A stretch of DNA of 64,000 nt from Rhizobiales bacterium CCH3-A5 (GCA_001556025.1 LSIB01000156.1:101139-165138), one strand, 5' to 3'; counted from the first letter of the stretch, positions 7,919-16,966 are shown. The notes: generated by a model from the sequence alone, not told the origin. Program-made: numbers and translations.

Positions 7919-8899
7919 ATGTCACTGCATTTTCGTTCGAAATTCGCTGCCGCGGGCCTCGCGCTCGGCGGCGTCGCGCTGGCGGCGGGCCTCGCGCTCG
8001 CCCAGGCCCCGGCCTTCTTCCGGATCGGCACCGGCGGCACGGCCGGCACCTATTACCCGATCGGCGGGCTGATCGCGAATGCGATCTCGACGCCGCCGCA
8101 GTTGGTCTCGACCGCCGTCGCAAGCAACGGCTCGGTCGCCAACGTCAACGCCATCGTCGGCGGCGCGGCCGAATCGGGCTTCGTCCAGGCCGACGTCGCC
8201 TACTGGGCCTATTCCGGCACCGGCGTTTTCGAGGGCAAGCCGAAGATCGCCGATCTGCGCTCGATCGCCAATCTCTATCCCGAAAGCGTGCATCTCGTGG
8301 TGCGCAAATCGGCCAATGTGAAGAGCGTCGCCGACCTCAAGGGCAAGAAGGTCTCGATCGACGAGCCGGGCTCGGGCACGTTGCTCAACGCCAAGGCGAT
8401 CCTGGCGGCCTTCGGCGTCGGCGAGAAGGACATCACGGCCGAATACCTCAAGCCCAACCAGGCGGCCGAGAAGATGAAGGACGGCTCGGTCGACGCCTTC
8501 TTCTTCACCGGCGGCTTCCCGGCGGCGGCGATCTCGGAGCTGGCCTCGACCGGCTCGGGCATCGACATCCTGCCGATCACCGGCCCGGCAGCCGAAAAGC
8601 TCGCCAAGGACTTCCCCTTCTTCGCCGCCGACGAGATTCCGGCCGGCACCTACAAGGATGTCGGTGCGGTCAAGACGGTCGCGGTCGGCGCGCATTGGGT
8701 GACCTCGGCAAAGGTTTCGGAGGACACGGTCTACGCCGTGACCAAGGCGCTGTGGAGCGACAAGACCCGCGCCGCGCTGGATTCCGGCCACGCCAAGGGC
8801 AAGGCGATCCAGAAGGCGACCGCGCTGCAGGGCCTGCTCGGCGTGCCGCTGCATCCGGGCGCAGAGAAATTTTACAAGGAAGCGGGGCTACTGAAGTAG
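7919..8899 (+). CDS. TAXI-family TRAP transporter solute-binding protein
   Basis: A 326-aa exported protein. An N-terminal signal peptide with a hydrophobic core ends near ALAQA (residue about 29). The mature part begins FRIGTGGTAGTYYPIGG, the signature of TAXI (TRAP-associated extracytoplasmic immunogenic) binding proteins. Two periplasmic-binding lobes follow, including the FVQADVAYWAY and GSVDAFFFTGGFP strands. It delivers an organic acid or amino acid such as glutamate, but the ligand is not predictable here. GGGAGA lies eight bases before the ATG. The fused TRAP permease is downstream. Confidence 0.88.
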   Translation: MSLHFRSKFAAAGLALGGVALAAGLALAQAPAFFRIGTGGTAGTYYPIGGLIANAISTPPQLVSTAVASNGSVANVNAIVGGAAESGFVQADVAYWAYSGTGVFEGKPKIADLRSIANLYPESVHLVVRKSANVKSVADLKGKKVSIDEPGSGTLLNAKAILAAFGVGEKDITAEYLKPNQAAEKMKDGSVDAFFFTGGFPAAAISELASTGSGIDILPITGPAAEKLAKDFPFFAADEIPAGTYKDVGAVKTVAVGAHWVTSAKVSEDTVYAVTKALWSDKTRAALDSGHAKGKAIQKATALQGLLGVPLHPGAEKFYKEAGLLK

Positions 8900-8923
8900 A
8901 GGCGCAATCCGGCGCTGCGCGGA

Positions 8924-9059
8924 CTCCCCTCTCCCGGATGGGAGAGGGGCTGGGGGTGAGGGCCTGCCCTTACCGACTAAGGCGCTGCGTCGCCGCTTCG
9001 ACTTCGTCCTGATCCGTCCTTCCCTCACCCCTGCCCCTCTCCCAAACGGGAGAGGGGTT
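8924..9059. repeat. Intergenic double-hairpin repeat (copy 1)
   Basis: Two short hairpins face each other. The first is CCCCTCTCCC-GGAT-GGGAGAGGGG at 8926-8949 and the second CCCCTCTCCC-AAAC-GGGAGAGGGG at 9034-9057. The flanks GGGTGAGGG and CCCTCACCC are also inverted. A second copy of the same architecture ends the window (63855-64000), so this is a dispersed intergenic repeat. It lies between the TAXI binding protein and its permease and may attenuate or stabilise the mRNA. Confidence 0.75.
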
Positions 9060-9080
9060 CTCCATTGAGTTTTCTCTGAA

Positions 9081-11246
9081 ATGACCGCCCAGCCCTCCGC
9101 CGCCGAACTCGCCAAGCTCGAGGAAGAGCTCGACCCCGAGATGCAGTTCCGTAAGGTGCCGCATCGCACCGCGCTGCTCGTCGGCGGGCTTTTGCTCGCG
9201 CTCTCGGCCTTCCACTACTACACGGCCGGCTTCGGGCTGATGCGGGAGACGACGCATCGCGGCATCCATCTCGCCTTCGTGCTCGGGCTGATCTTCCTCG
9301 TCTTTTCCGGCCGCAAGAGCGACGCGGGAACCGTTCATGCCTCGACCGCGCTGCGGCCCGGCGGCGTGCCGCTCTACGACTGGGTCTTCGCCGTCGCGGT
9401 CGCCGTTTCCAGCATGTATGTGCCGTGGATCTTCGAGGACATGGTCTTCCGGATCGGCAATCCGTCGACGCTCGACGTGGTGATGGGCTCGATCACCATT
9501 ATCCTGATGATCGAGGCGACGCGGCGCGCCATCGGCTGGGGGCTGCCGATCATCGCGCTCTTCGCCATGACCTACGCCATCTTCGGCAACTGGTTTCCCG
9601 GCATCTTCCTGCATCCGGGAGCGACCTGGTCGACGCTGGTCAATCATCTCTATCTGACCAGCCAGGGCGTCTACGGCGTCGCGCTCGGCGTCGTCGCCAC
9701 TTATGTCTTCCATTTCGTGCTGTTCGGCGTGCTCGCCACGCGCATCGGCCTCGGCCGGCTGTTTCTCGGCGTCGCGGCGGCCGTGGCCGGGCGCTTCGCC
9801 GGCGGGCCGGCGAAGGTCTCGATCTTCGGCTCGGCGCTGTTCGGCATGATCTCGGGCTCGTCGGTCGCCAACACCGTCACCGTCGGTTCGCTGACGATCC
9901 CGATGATGATCCGGCTCGGCTACCAGCGGCATTTCGCTGCAGCCGTGGAATCGACGGCAGCGACGGGGGGCCAGATCACGCCGCCGATCATGGGGGCGGC
10001 CGCCTTCCTGATGGTCGAGTTCCTCAACCTGCCCTATGCGACGATCGTCATCGCCGCGATCATCCCCGCCTTCATGCATTTCTTCGGCGTTCTGATGCAG
10101 GTGCATTTCGAGGCGCGCAAAAACGGCATGAAGGGCATGACCGACGCCGACGCGCCGAAGCTGTCGGAAGTCTTCGCCCGCGACTGGCCGACCATCGCGC
10201 CGCTGTTTGCGCTGATCATGGTGCTGTTCACCGGCTACACGCCCTATCTTGCCGCCTTCTGGGGCATCACCGGCTGCATGCTGGTGGGGCTGGCGCAGCA
10301 CCGCGCGGCGTCGGCCATGGTGTTCGCCCTCGCCATCGGCATCGCCGCGCCGACCGAGTTCCTGCGCGTGCCCGGCGTCAACCTCGCCTTCACGGTAGCC
10401 GCCTTCGCGGTGATGGCCCATGGCGTGCTGATGCGCACGACGGAGGGCCGCAAGCGCGCCAGCGACATGGTCGACGCCTTCATCCTCGGCGCGAAATACG
10501 CCATCGGCGTCGGGGCTGCGGCCGCCACCGTCGGCATCATCGTCGGCGTGGTGACGCTGACCGGCGTCGGCTTCAAGATCTCCTGGATCGTAACCTCGCT
10601 CGCCGACCAATGGGCGCGCGGCGTCACCGGGCTGGTCCCTTTCCTGCCGTTCGATCTGAAGAGCGCGACGCTGTTCTTCACCCTGCTGCTGACCGGCATG
10701 GTCTGCATCCTGCTCGGCTGCGGCGTGCCGACGACGGCGAACTACATCATCATGGTGACGGTGGCCGCGCCGGCGCTCGGCATGCTCGGCGTCAACCCGC
10801 TGGTGGCGCATTTCTTCGTGTTTTATTACGGCGTGCTGGCCGACATCACGCCGCCGGTCGCGATCGCAGCCTATGCCGGGGCGAGCATGGCCGGCGCCGA
10901 CCCGTTCAAGACCGGCAACACCGCCTTCCGCCTCGCGCTCGGCAAGGTGCTGGTGCCCTTCGTCTTCGTGTTCTCGCCCTCCATGCTGATCATGGCGCCG
11001 GGCTTCACCTGGAGCGAGCTGATCGGCTCGACCGCCTTCTGCATCGCCAGTATCACCTTGCTGTCGGCCGCCTTCGCCGGCTGGCTCCTGGCGCCGCTGC
11101 GGATGTGGGAGCGCTGGCTGCTGGCGCTCGCGGCGCTGCCGATGATCCTGGCGACGCCGGTTTCGGTGACGATCGGCTTTGCCATCGCAGCCCCTGTGTT
11201 GCTGCGGCAGGTCGCGGCGCGCAAGGCCGCGATGGCGGTGGCGTGA
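9081..11246 (+). CDS. Fused TRAP transporter permease (4TM/12TM)
   Basis: A 721-aa polytopic protein that joins the small (4-TM) and large (12-TM) TRAP membrane subunits in one chain, as is usual for TAXI-type systems. It contains many hydrophobic segments and the DctM-like patterns SGSSVANTVTVGSLTIPMMI, TAATGGQITPPIMGAAAF and LGCGVPTTANYIIM. It uses an ion gradient to move the ligand captured by the TAXI protein encoded just upstream. A bidirectional terminator follows the stop. Confidence 0.92.
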   Translation: MTAQPSAAELAKLEEELDPEMQFRKVPHRTALLVGGLLLALSAFHYYTAGFGLMRETTHRGIHLAFVLGLIFLVFSGRKSDAGTVHASTALRPGGVPLYDWVFAVAVAVSSMYVPWIFEDMVFRIGNPSTLDVVMGSITIILMIEATRRAIGWGLPIIALFAMTYAIFGNWFPGIFLHPGATWSTLVNHLYLTSQGVYGVALGVVATYVFHFVLFGVLATRIGLGRLFLGVAAAVAGRFAGGPAKVSIFGSALFGMISGSSVANTVTVGSLTIPMMIRLGYQRHFAAAVESTAATGGQITPPIMGAAAFLMVEFLNLPYATIVIAAIIPAFMHFFGVLMQVHFEARKNGMKGMTDADAPKLSEVFARDWPTIAPLFALIMVLFTGYTPYLAAFWGITGCMLVGLAQHRAASAMVFALAIGIAAPTEFLRVPGVNLAFTVAAFAVMAHGVLMRTTEGRKRASDMVDAFILGAKYAIGVGAAAATVGIIVGVVTLTGVGFKISWIVTSLADQWARGVTGLVPFLPFDLKSATLFFTLLLTGMVCILLGCGVPTTANYIIMVTVAAPALGMLGVNPLVAHFFVFYYGVLADITPPVAIAAYAGASMAGADPFKTGNTAFRLALGKVLVPFVFVFSPSMLIMAPGFTWSELIGSTAFCIASITLLSAAFAGWLLAPLRMWERWLLALAALPMILATPVSVTIGFAIAAPVLLRQVAARKAAMAVA

Positions 11247-11252
11247 CGCGAT

Positions 11253-11280
11253 AAAGGGCGGCTCGCGCCGCCCTTTTCCG
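11253..11280. terminator. Bidirectional terminator between TRAP permease and peroxidase genes
   Basis: A perfect 10-bp stem AAAGGGCGGC / GCCGCCCTTT with a TCGC loop (11253-11276), followed by T then CCG. The A-run on the other side would serve the convergent peroxidase gene. Confidence 0.75.
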
Positions 11281-11298
11281 CATTCGTGGGCCGGACGC

Positions 11299-12897
11299 TC
11301 ACCCGATCGGGTTGATGTCGTCCACCAGCCTGAGCAGATCGGCCATGGTGAAGTCGCCTGACTTCGCCGAGGGCAGCGTCGGCTTCCAGTTCTTCTCGCG
11401 CCAGATATAGGATTGCGGGTCGCCATGGACGAGGCCGACGAAGACCTCCGAGACGATGACCGAGCCGACAGGGCCGAGCCGCTCGCCGTTCCTGCGGACC
11501 TGCGCCTCCTTCAGAATGTAATACCAAAGCGGGGTCGCCTTATCGAGGCCCTGCTTCTTGGCCTCGATCCCGTCCGGCCCGGTCGCGATTTCGGCCGGCG
11601 TCAGCGGGTTCTTGACCTTGAGATGGGCGGCCACGTCCTGCCCTGACGGCAGGCCGAGCATGACGCCGCGCTTGAGGTTGCGGAAGGCGAGGTTGCCGCC
11701 GCCGCCAGGCAGGTTGTGAAGTTCCTCGACCAGCAGCGGATCGAGCCGCCTTGTCGGGTTGAAGGCGAAATTCGGCGTCCCGGCCGGCGTGCCGAGATCA
11801 TAGAAGCGCCGCCAGTCGATGATCCAGTTGCTCGGCAGCTTCTCGACCGGCAGCGGCCCGCCCGGCGGCGGATTGGGCATCAGGTCGCCGATGATCTGCC
11901 CCGACAGGCCGGTGAAGCCGAAGAGCAGGTCGAAGCCGATGTCCTGGAAGACGCGGTTGTGGCTATAGCGCTGCCTGACCATCGAGTGGCCAAGCCGGTA
12001 GGCGGCGGCCGAGAACTCGACCGGCATATAGGGCGTGCGCTTGAAGCGGTAGAACTTGCGCCCGTCATGCAGGATCTTCGCGACGATGCCGGGTTCGGTC
12101 AGGCGTTCGACGAAATCATGCAGCACGAGCCACTGATAGTGCCAGGTGACGATGCGGCGCGCCTCGGCGAAGAGATCGAGCGGCGGATTGGTCCCGCCGG
12201 CCAGGATGTCGCAGACCTTGTTGTGGAACTTCAGGAAGGCGAGATGGGTCTGCGCCACCAGCAGATTCTCGTCGTTGCGGTGATCGCCGATGATGGCCAT
12301 GCCCTCGGGCGAGCGCGGCAGATCGTTGAAAAAGTCGCCGGTGACGCCGCCGAAGCCGACGGTGATGTTCTTGCCGATCACGAATTTCGGGCCGTGCTTC
12401 GAGAAACCCGGCCCGCTGCGCGCATAAAGCTGCGGCGAGCCGTCCGGCCCCAGCCCGTAAAGCGCGTCGAGATCGAGGCTCGGGGTGCGGAAATTCTCGA
12501 CGCCGAGCGGGTCCTTCTGCTTGTCGCCGAGCGAGGTCAGATCGAGCGTGATGTCGTGATCGACGAACTGCCCGAGATAGGTGAAGCCGGCCGGGATGTT
12601 GGGATTGTCCTTGGCGGTGTCGGCCGGGTCGGCGTCGAGCATCGCCTCGGCCAGCGCCTTGAGCTTGGCGTCCGAGACCTGCAGCGGCGCAAGTTTTGGA
12701 AACATCCGGCCGAACATGCCGGGATCCTTGTGGCCCGATAGCGCATCCAGCACCTCGCGGGTGGCGTGCCGGCCGGCGACGCCGTGGCCGGGCGTGACCT
12801 TGACGGCGTTGGCCTTGGCCATCGGCGTGATCAAGAGTTCGGCGGGAAGGCTCGCGCCCGATTTGGTGACGGGCGGCAATGTCGCGGTGTCAGGCAT
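11299..12897 (-). CDS. Animal-type haem peroxidase
   Basis: A 532-aa protein of the animal haem-dependent peroxidase superfamily. The distal-side motif GQFVDHDITLDLTSL is at about residues 108-122 (catalytic His in VDHD). The proximal segment AYRLGHSMVRQRYSHNRVF carries the haem-ligand His. The region between shows HRNDENLLVAQTHLAFLKFHNKV, the typical core helix. Bacterial members may oxidise halides, phenols or fatty acids; the substrate is unknown. No signal peptide is visible. The start at 12897 is preceded by an AT-rich intergenic region. Confidence 0.85.
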   Translation of the reverse strand: MPDTATLPPVTKSGASLPAELLITPMAKANAVKVTPGHGVAGRHATREVLDALSGHKDPGMFGRMFPKLAPLQVSDAKLKALAEAMLDADPADTAKDNPNIPAGFTYLGQFVDHDITLDLTSLGDKQKDPLGVENFRTPSLDLDALYGLGPDGSPQLYARSGPGFSKHGPKFVIGKNITVGFGGVTGDFFNDLPRSPEGMAIIGDHRNDENLLVAQTHLAFLKFHNKVCDILAGGTNPPLDLFAEARRIVTWHYQWLVLHDFVERLTEPGIVAKILHDGRKFYRFKRTPYMPVEFSAAAYRLGHSMVRQRYSHNRVFQDIGFDLLFGFTGLSGQIIGDLMPNPPPGGPLPVEKLPSNWIIDWRRFYDLGTPAGTPNFAFNPTRRLDPLLVEELHNLPGGGGNLAFRNLKRGVMLGLPSGQDVAAHLKVKNPLTPAEIATGPDGIEAKKQGLDKATPLWYYILKEAQVRRNGERLGPVGSVIVSEVFVGLVHGDPQSYIWREKNWKPTLPSAKSGDFTMADLLRLVDDINPIG

Positions 12898-13341
12898 GGA
12901 AAATCTCCTGTCGCTATGGCGCGCGGCGGCGCCGCTCGCGTGAAAGGTTCATCCCCCAAATCCCCATGGCTTCGATGCGATGCGCGCTCCCGTGGCGTCT
13001 GCGGCCTCCCTTTCGCAACCCGGACAGCGTCGATTTAGTTTTAAATTCGAAATAACCGTATTCATATCGCGCATCTCGGTTTTGTCTAATGCGAATCCTT
13101 TTCCATGACAAGCAAACGTACTCCGTTTACAATTAAACTATTCGCATTTGCTATGATCGTCGTCGCAATTGCTGGCCAATATCTTTTTCCTATAGCCCGC
13201 TGCGACGACTGACAGTCGTGGTCTACTGAGTTTTTCGAGTCCGAGACACGGCGCAGGATAACCCTCGAACAAGTTCACGTTCCGTTCTTGCCAGATACGG
13301 TCCGCTCGACTAGGCTCCTCTTGGGACAGGGGCAGGCAGCG
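12898..13341. other. Gene-free divergent promoter region upstream of comM and the peroxidase gene
   Basis: 444 bases without a convincing gene. The segment from about 13035 to 13195 is clearly more A/T-rich than the surroundings. It contains the inverted pair AATGCGAAT (13088-13096) and ATTCGCATT (13140-13148), 43 bases apart. It probably holds divergent promoters for the peroxidase gene and comM. I see no RNA gene or terminator I can support. Confidence 0.4.
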
Positions 13342-14187
13342 ATGGTGACGCGGGTCGCGACGGTGGCGTTCGAGGGCATCGAGGCGCGGGCCGTCGATGT
13401 CCAGGTGCAGGTGACCTCCGGCAACGTCAATTTCATCCTCGTCGGACTGCCCGACAAGGCGGTGGGCGAGAGCAAGGAGCGGGTGCGCGCGGCGCTGATC
13501 GCATCCGGCCTGGCGCTGCCGGCCAAGCGCATCACCGTCAATCTTGCGCCCGCCGACCTGCCCAAGGAAGGCAGCCATTACGACCTGCCGATCGCACTTG
13601 GCGTGATGGCGGCGATCGGGGCGATCCCGGCCGATGCGCTCGCCGGCTACACGGTGCTGGGGGAATTGGCGCTCGACGGCTCGATTGCGGCGGTCGCCGG
13701 CGTGCTGCCTGCCGCGATCGCGGCCTATGGCCGGGGCCAAGGGCTGATCTGCCCGCATGCGTCAGGCCCGGAAGCGGCGTGGGCGGCGGCCGACATCGAC
13801 ATTCTCGCGCCCCGCTCGCTGATCCAACTCGCCAACCATTTCAAGGGCACGCAGGTGATGGCGCGGCCCGAGCCGGCGGTCGCGCGGCAATCGGGCCCGC
13901 TGCCCGACCTCGCCGACATCAAGGGCCAGGAGAGCGCCAAGCGCGTGCTCGAGATCGCGGCGGCCGGCGGGCACAATCTGCTGATGAACGGGCCACCCGG
14001 CGCGGGGAAGTCGATGCTGGCGAGCCGGCTGCCCTCGATCCTGCCGCCGCTGACGCCGCGCGAACTGCTCGAAGTCTCGATGGTGCTCTCGGTCGCCGGC
14101 CATCTCGCCGATGGCGCGCTGACCGACCGGCGGCCGTTTCGCGCGCCGCACCATTCCGCCTCGATGGCGGCGCTGGTCGGCGGCGGG
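13342..14187 (+). pseudogene. comM: comM, N-terminal part (interrupted by Tn7-like element)
   Basis: The first 282 codons of a ComM/YifB Mg-chelatase-like AAA+ helicase. The Lon-like N-domain begins MVTRVATVAFEGIEARAVDV. Walker A is GPPGAGKSMLASRLPSILPP, and the HHSASMAALVGGG motif precedes the break. ComM is a branch-migration helicase that aids integration of imported DNA in natural transformation. The frame is cut immediately after the GGG codon by the transposon; translation would add 11 foreign codons to a TAA at 14221. The second half lies at 24749-25441. Joined, the two give 512 codons, the normal ComM length. Confidence 0.95.
14183..14187. repeat. Left copy of 5-bp target-site duplication (GCGGG)
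   Basis: GCGGG lies directly before the TGT that opens the transposon, and the identical GCGGG follows its terminal ACA at 24744-24748. Five-bp duplications are the rule for Tn7-family transposition. Removing the element with one copy restores the codons Val-Gly-Gly-Gly-Leu-Gln of comM. Confidence 0.95.
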
Positions 14188-14233
14188 TGTAAATCCTCAT
14201 TATTAACGAGACTCAGTCACTAATTCTGCGACT
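14188..14233. repeat. Transposon left end with two TnsB-site-like repeats
   Basis: The end starts TGTAAATCC. Two copies of a 16-bp motif lie at 14198-14213 (CATTATTAACGAGACT) and 14218-14233 (CACTAATTCTGCGACT). In both ends GAGACT occupies positions 21-26 from the tip. The first gene of the element starts only 15 bases after the second copy, so the left end is unusually short unless further sites lie in that gene. Confidence 0.75.
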
Positions 14234-14248
14234 CATTCGAGGCCGCAG

Positions 14249-15970
14249 ATGTCTGACGTTCGCGTTCATCGCATATCCGCCTTTCCTGATGGGGTCTGGT
14301 GGGTCCGTTGGATTGATGGCGTCTCCATCATCTCCGCGATGCCAGGCACGCCGACCGTGAAGGTCGTCCTCAGTCCAGTCCCGTCAGCGCCAGCCGGAAC
14401 GGTCAAGCTGGTCGATGTCGCCAAGATCGCCACTGGCAATAAGACGGCCGAGGTCGCGATCGGCCTGATCGCCGGCCTGGCCATTGGCATGGTCTTCGAG
14501 GACGGCGTCCTCGTGGACCGGCTGGCGGCGGATGAGCGGGACTTCGAGTTTGATCTGGACCATGACGTCTCGACCTCGCGACCGGCCAACGCTCCTTCGC
14601 CCGTGCCGCAGCCGGCATGGTGGAAGAGCAACAGGTACGACATCCTTTCTGCTTCGGCGTATCCTCGTGTGCTGAGGGCCGACTCGTTCTGCGCCGTCCT
14701 CCAGAATGGGTTCGACAAGACGATCGCGATCATCCCTGCGGCTGAGGTCGTGCGCGCATTCGTGGCGCCCCACTCGGACATCGCCACGATGGCGTTTGCC
14801 GGCCCTTGGTCGGTCGGAATGTCAAGCCTAGTCGATGTCGAGGCGTCGGGTATCGACGAGGACGGCAACTGGCGCGTCGTGGCGCGAGGGAAGCGCCTGG
14901 GCAAGGACATGGTCGTTCCCGTCGCTAACCTGATGGAGCCGTTCAACCCGGCGGGCTTCCGTGCCGCTAGCCTCATCCATTCGACCCTGGTGGCCAAGGG
15001 CGGACGGATATCGGCAGCGTTGCCGTTCGAGGAGTGTCGGCTGCGCTTTAGGGCCAAGTCCCTTTTGCTGCACTCGGGCAAGTACCTGGTCACCGAGATC
15101 GTTCGGGCAGAATGGCCTCATACGCACGGGATCGTCCTTGTCGAACCTGGCCCGTTGGCGGACCTTGGCGCCGATGCGTTCCAGAGATCCTATCCTATCG
15201 ACGCCCTCGCGCTTCCATACGATAGGACAGATCCGCTCGATGTCGTTTCCGATCAGGTGCCGGCGCAGTCAACGGAGACGGCGAAGATGTTCGGCGGCGC
15301 CGTTTGGGATCGGCTCCCTGTTCCCGAGGTCATGCGAGGGGATGTACGTCCGCGACCTGATCTTCTTCCGATCCCGAAGCCTGGCTCCGTCACGTCGGCG
15401 GCGGCCGTTGGCGCGCCATCTCCGCGTGCGTCCGTCGCGCAGGGCGTGATCAGCCAAGGGTCGAAGCTATCGGAATGTGCTCGCTTCGAGGCCGCCGCAG
15501 CGATGTTCGATGACCTAGTTGACGGCGGCGGCATCGTCTCATGGCGGCCTCTGCCCGAGCCGGGTCGTTTAAGGCAGCTCGGATCGCGCGACGTCTGGGC
15601 GTTTGCGGTATCGATGCCCGGGCAACCAGGAAGCTGGCGCTATGTCGACAAAGCGCGCGGGGTCCTTCGCTCCGCTATGGTCTGCGAGATCACGCTCCAA
15701 GGCGGTCGCGTCGCCTACTGGATCGAGATCGAGCCCGGGCTGGGAGAGACATTTCAGTCTTTGGCGTTCAGTGCCGCGCCATCCATTGTACTGGGAGCGA
15801 TCAAGAAGCTCCTCCATCATGCGGTCAAGTTGCGGGGCGTATGGGGCGATCCTGGCGCCTTGGCCAACGGCGCTGGGCTTCGCGACGCCGGGACATGGCG
15901 GCATCGCACCTTGAAGGGCGGAGGGCAAAACGGTGCCAGAGCACTCGCCTTCATTGCAACGTTGTTTTGA
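14249..15970 (+). CDS. Left-end transposon protein, possibly a diverged TnsE
   Basis: A 573-aa protein with no confident family by eye. It starts 61 bases inside the left end; GAGG sits six bases before its ATG, and the TnsB-like repeats lie in its promoter. The order of features recalls Tn7 TnsE (about 540 aa). There is an N-terminal FPDGVWWVRWIDG strand, a long variable middle rich in Pro/Ser, and a C-terminal domain with ARFEAAAAMFDDLVD, VCEITLQGGRVAYWIEIEP and a late basic helix. In TnsE the corresponding C-terminal domain binds DNA and the sliding clamp. The resemblance is weak and the gene sits at the opposite end from tnsABC. Unrelated cargo, for example a defence protein, is the alternative. 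Confidence 0.4.
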   Translation: MSDVRVHRISAFPDGVWWVRWIDGVSIISAMPGTPTVKVVLSPVPSAPAGTVKLVDVAKIATGNKTAEVAIGLIAGLAIGMVFEDGVLVDRLAADERDFEFDLDHDVSTSRPANAPSPVPQPAWWKSNRYDILSASAYPRVLRADSFCAVLQNGFDKTIAIIPAAEVVRAFVAPHSDIATMAFAGPWSVGMSSLVDVEASGIDEDGNWRVVARGKRLGKDMVVPVANLMEPFNPAGFRAASLIHSTLVAKGGRISAALPFEECRLRFRAKSLLLHSGKYLVTEIVRAEWPHTHGIVLVEPGPLADLGADAFQRSYPIDALALPYDRTDPLDVVSDQVPAQSTETAKMFGGAVWDRLPVPEVMRGDVRPRPDLLPIPKPGSVTSAAAVGAPSPRASVAQGVISQGSKLSECARFEAAAAMFDDLVDGGGIVSWRPLPEPGRLRQLGSRDVWAFAVSMPGQPGSWRYVDKARGVLRSAMVCEITLQGGRVAYWIEIEPGLGETFQSLAFSAAPSIVLGAIKKLLHHAVKLRGVWGDPGALANGAGLRDAGTWRHRTLKGGGQNGARALAFIATLF

Positions 15971-15979
15971 AATCTCTCG

Positions 15980-16963
15980 TCATGATTCTATGAAATGTAT
16001 CTTCAGGCTTGGATCGGTTTCGTACGCGTCGATAAGATCATTATAACGATCCACGAATTCTCCGACCTTGATACGACGATCTTTTTGCTCGAACCTACTT
16101 AGTTCGAAAATATTCGATGCGATGAACTGCTCGATCTCGAACACGTCGATGCGGTTTTCGATTCCGATGTCTTGAGCGAAGGTCTCGGCAATCGTAACTC
16201 GGGCGTAGACGGTAACAATAATCGGCCTAAGGCCGCGACTTAAGTTTTCTCTGCATTTTTCCAGTAGTTGTACGGACGGAGCCGTGGTTACGTGGATGCA
16301 TACATCATTGATTAAGAAGTCGCCGTGCCGGCCTCGGGCATCGTTTTGATTAGCTCCATGATGGCGACTGGTATCGACGCCCAATACCAAGTCGAGCTTC
16401 GCGCCGATCAGGTGCTGGGAAAGCGTTCCGGCGAAGTTGAAGCCCTGCTGCTGGCGCTGTCGATCTTCGGCTTGCTTCATCAAGTTGCGTATCATGGCTC
16501 TTAGGCCAAGTGATGGATCGAGCTTCAGTTCGAACGGCTTCGCCGCGAAGAAGTCTCGGACCCGCTCAAGCCAGAAGTGCATGAGGGCTGCAAGATCAAG
16601 AAGCCCGTCTTCATTCAATCTGTTTAAGAATTCAACGTAGGCGTGCATGTGTAGCGCCGCGCCGCGGTTTGTGCGCCCGACTTCCGTCCCAAGTGATTTC
16701 TCAATGCCGTTTGCCTTGAGGATACGGTTGATGCTGGATCCACTCAGATTTTTGACCTGGGTGCCTGCCTTTGCCAGGAAGTCGTCGGATTTGAGCGGGA
16801 AGGGTTGAGGAGTTTTGGTCAGAGTCTGTGTGAGGATCAGCGCGACGCCGAGGGAGCCCTTTCGGCGGAAATCCGTCTCAGATGCCTTTCTGTTGGTATT
16901 GGCGGCGATAAAGGCGTCGAATCGCTCCCTCAGCAGAACGTTGGCCGTGGCGCTGTCGGACAT
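15980..16963 (-). CDS. DUF4928-type restriction endonuclease partner of the cytosine methyltransferase
   Basis: A 327-aa protein resembling the DUF4928 family, usually encoded beside C5-cytosine methyltransferases and regarded as type II restriction enzymes. The core segment at about residues 213-250 (RHGDFLINDVCIHVTTAPS then EKCRENLSRGLRPIIVTV) has Asp and His residues on beta strands followed by a conserved Lys, as in a PD-(D/E)XK-like or related nuclease. It starts three bases after the methyltransferase stop, so the two are co-transcribed. The DNA is visibly richer in A/T than the host chromosome. Cleavage activity and recognition site are inferred, not known. Confidence 0.65.
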   Translation of the reverse strand: MSDSATANVLLRERFDAFIAANTNRKASETDFRRKGSLGVALILTQTLTKTPQPFPLKSDDFLAKAGTQVKNLSGSSINRILKANGIEKSLGTEVGRTNRGAALHMHAYVEFLNRLNEDGLLDLAALMHFWLERVRDFFAAKPFELKLDPSLGLRAMIRNLMKQAEDRQRQQQGFNFAGTLSQHLIGAKLDLVLGVDTSRHHGANQNDARGRHGDFLINDVCIHVTTAPSVQLLEKCRENLSRGLRPIIVTVYARVTIAETFAQDIGIENRIDVFEIEQFIASNIFELSRFEQKDRRIKVGEFVDRYNDLIDAYETDPSLKIHFIES

Positions 16964-16966
16964 GGA

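Noticed and set aside
8970-11426. A long open frame opposite the TRAP permease gene
   Set aside because: It is Arg/His/Asp-rich, has no recognisable domain and mirrors the codon bias of the real gene on the other strand.
12914-13111. A small gene in the AT-rich region upstream of the peroxidase gene
   Set aside because: It has no ribosome site, no recognisable motif, and overlaps the probable divergent promoters.
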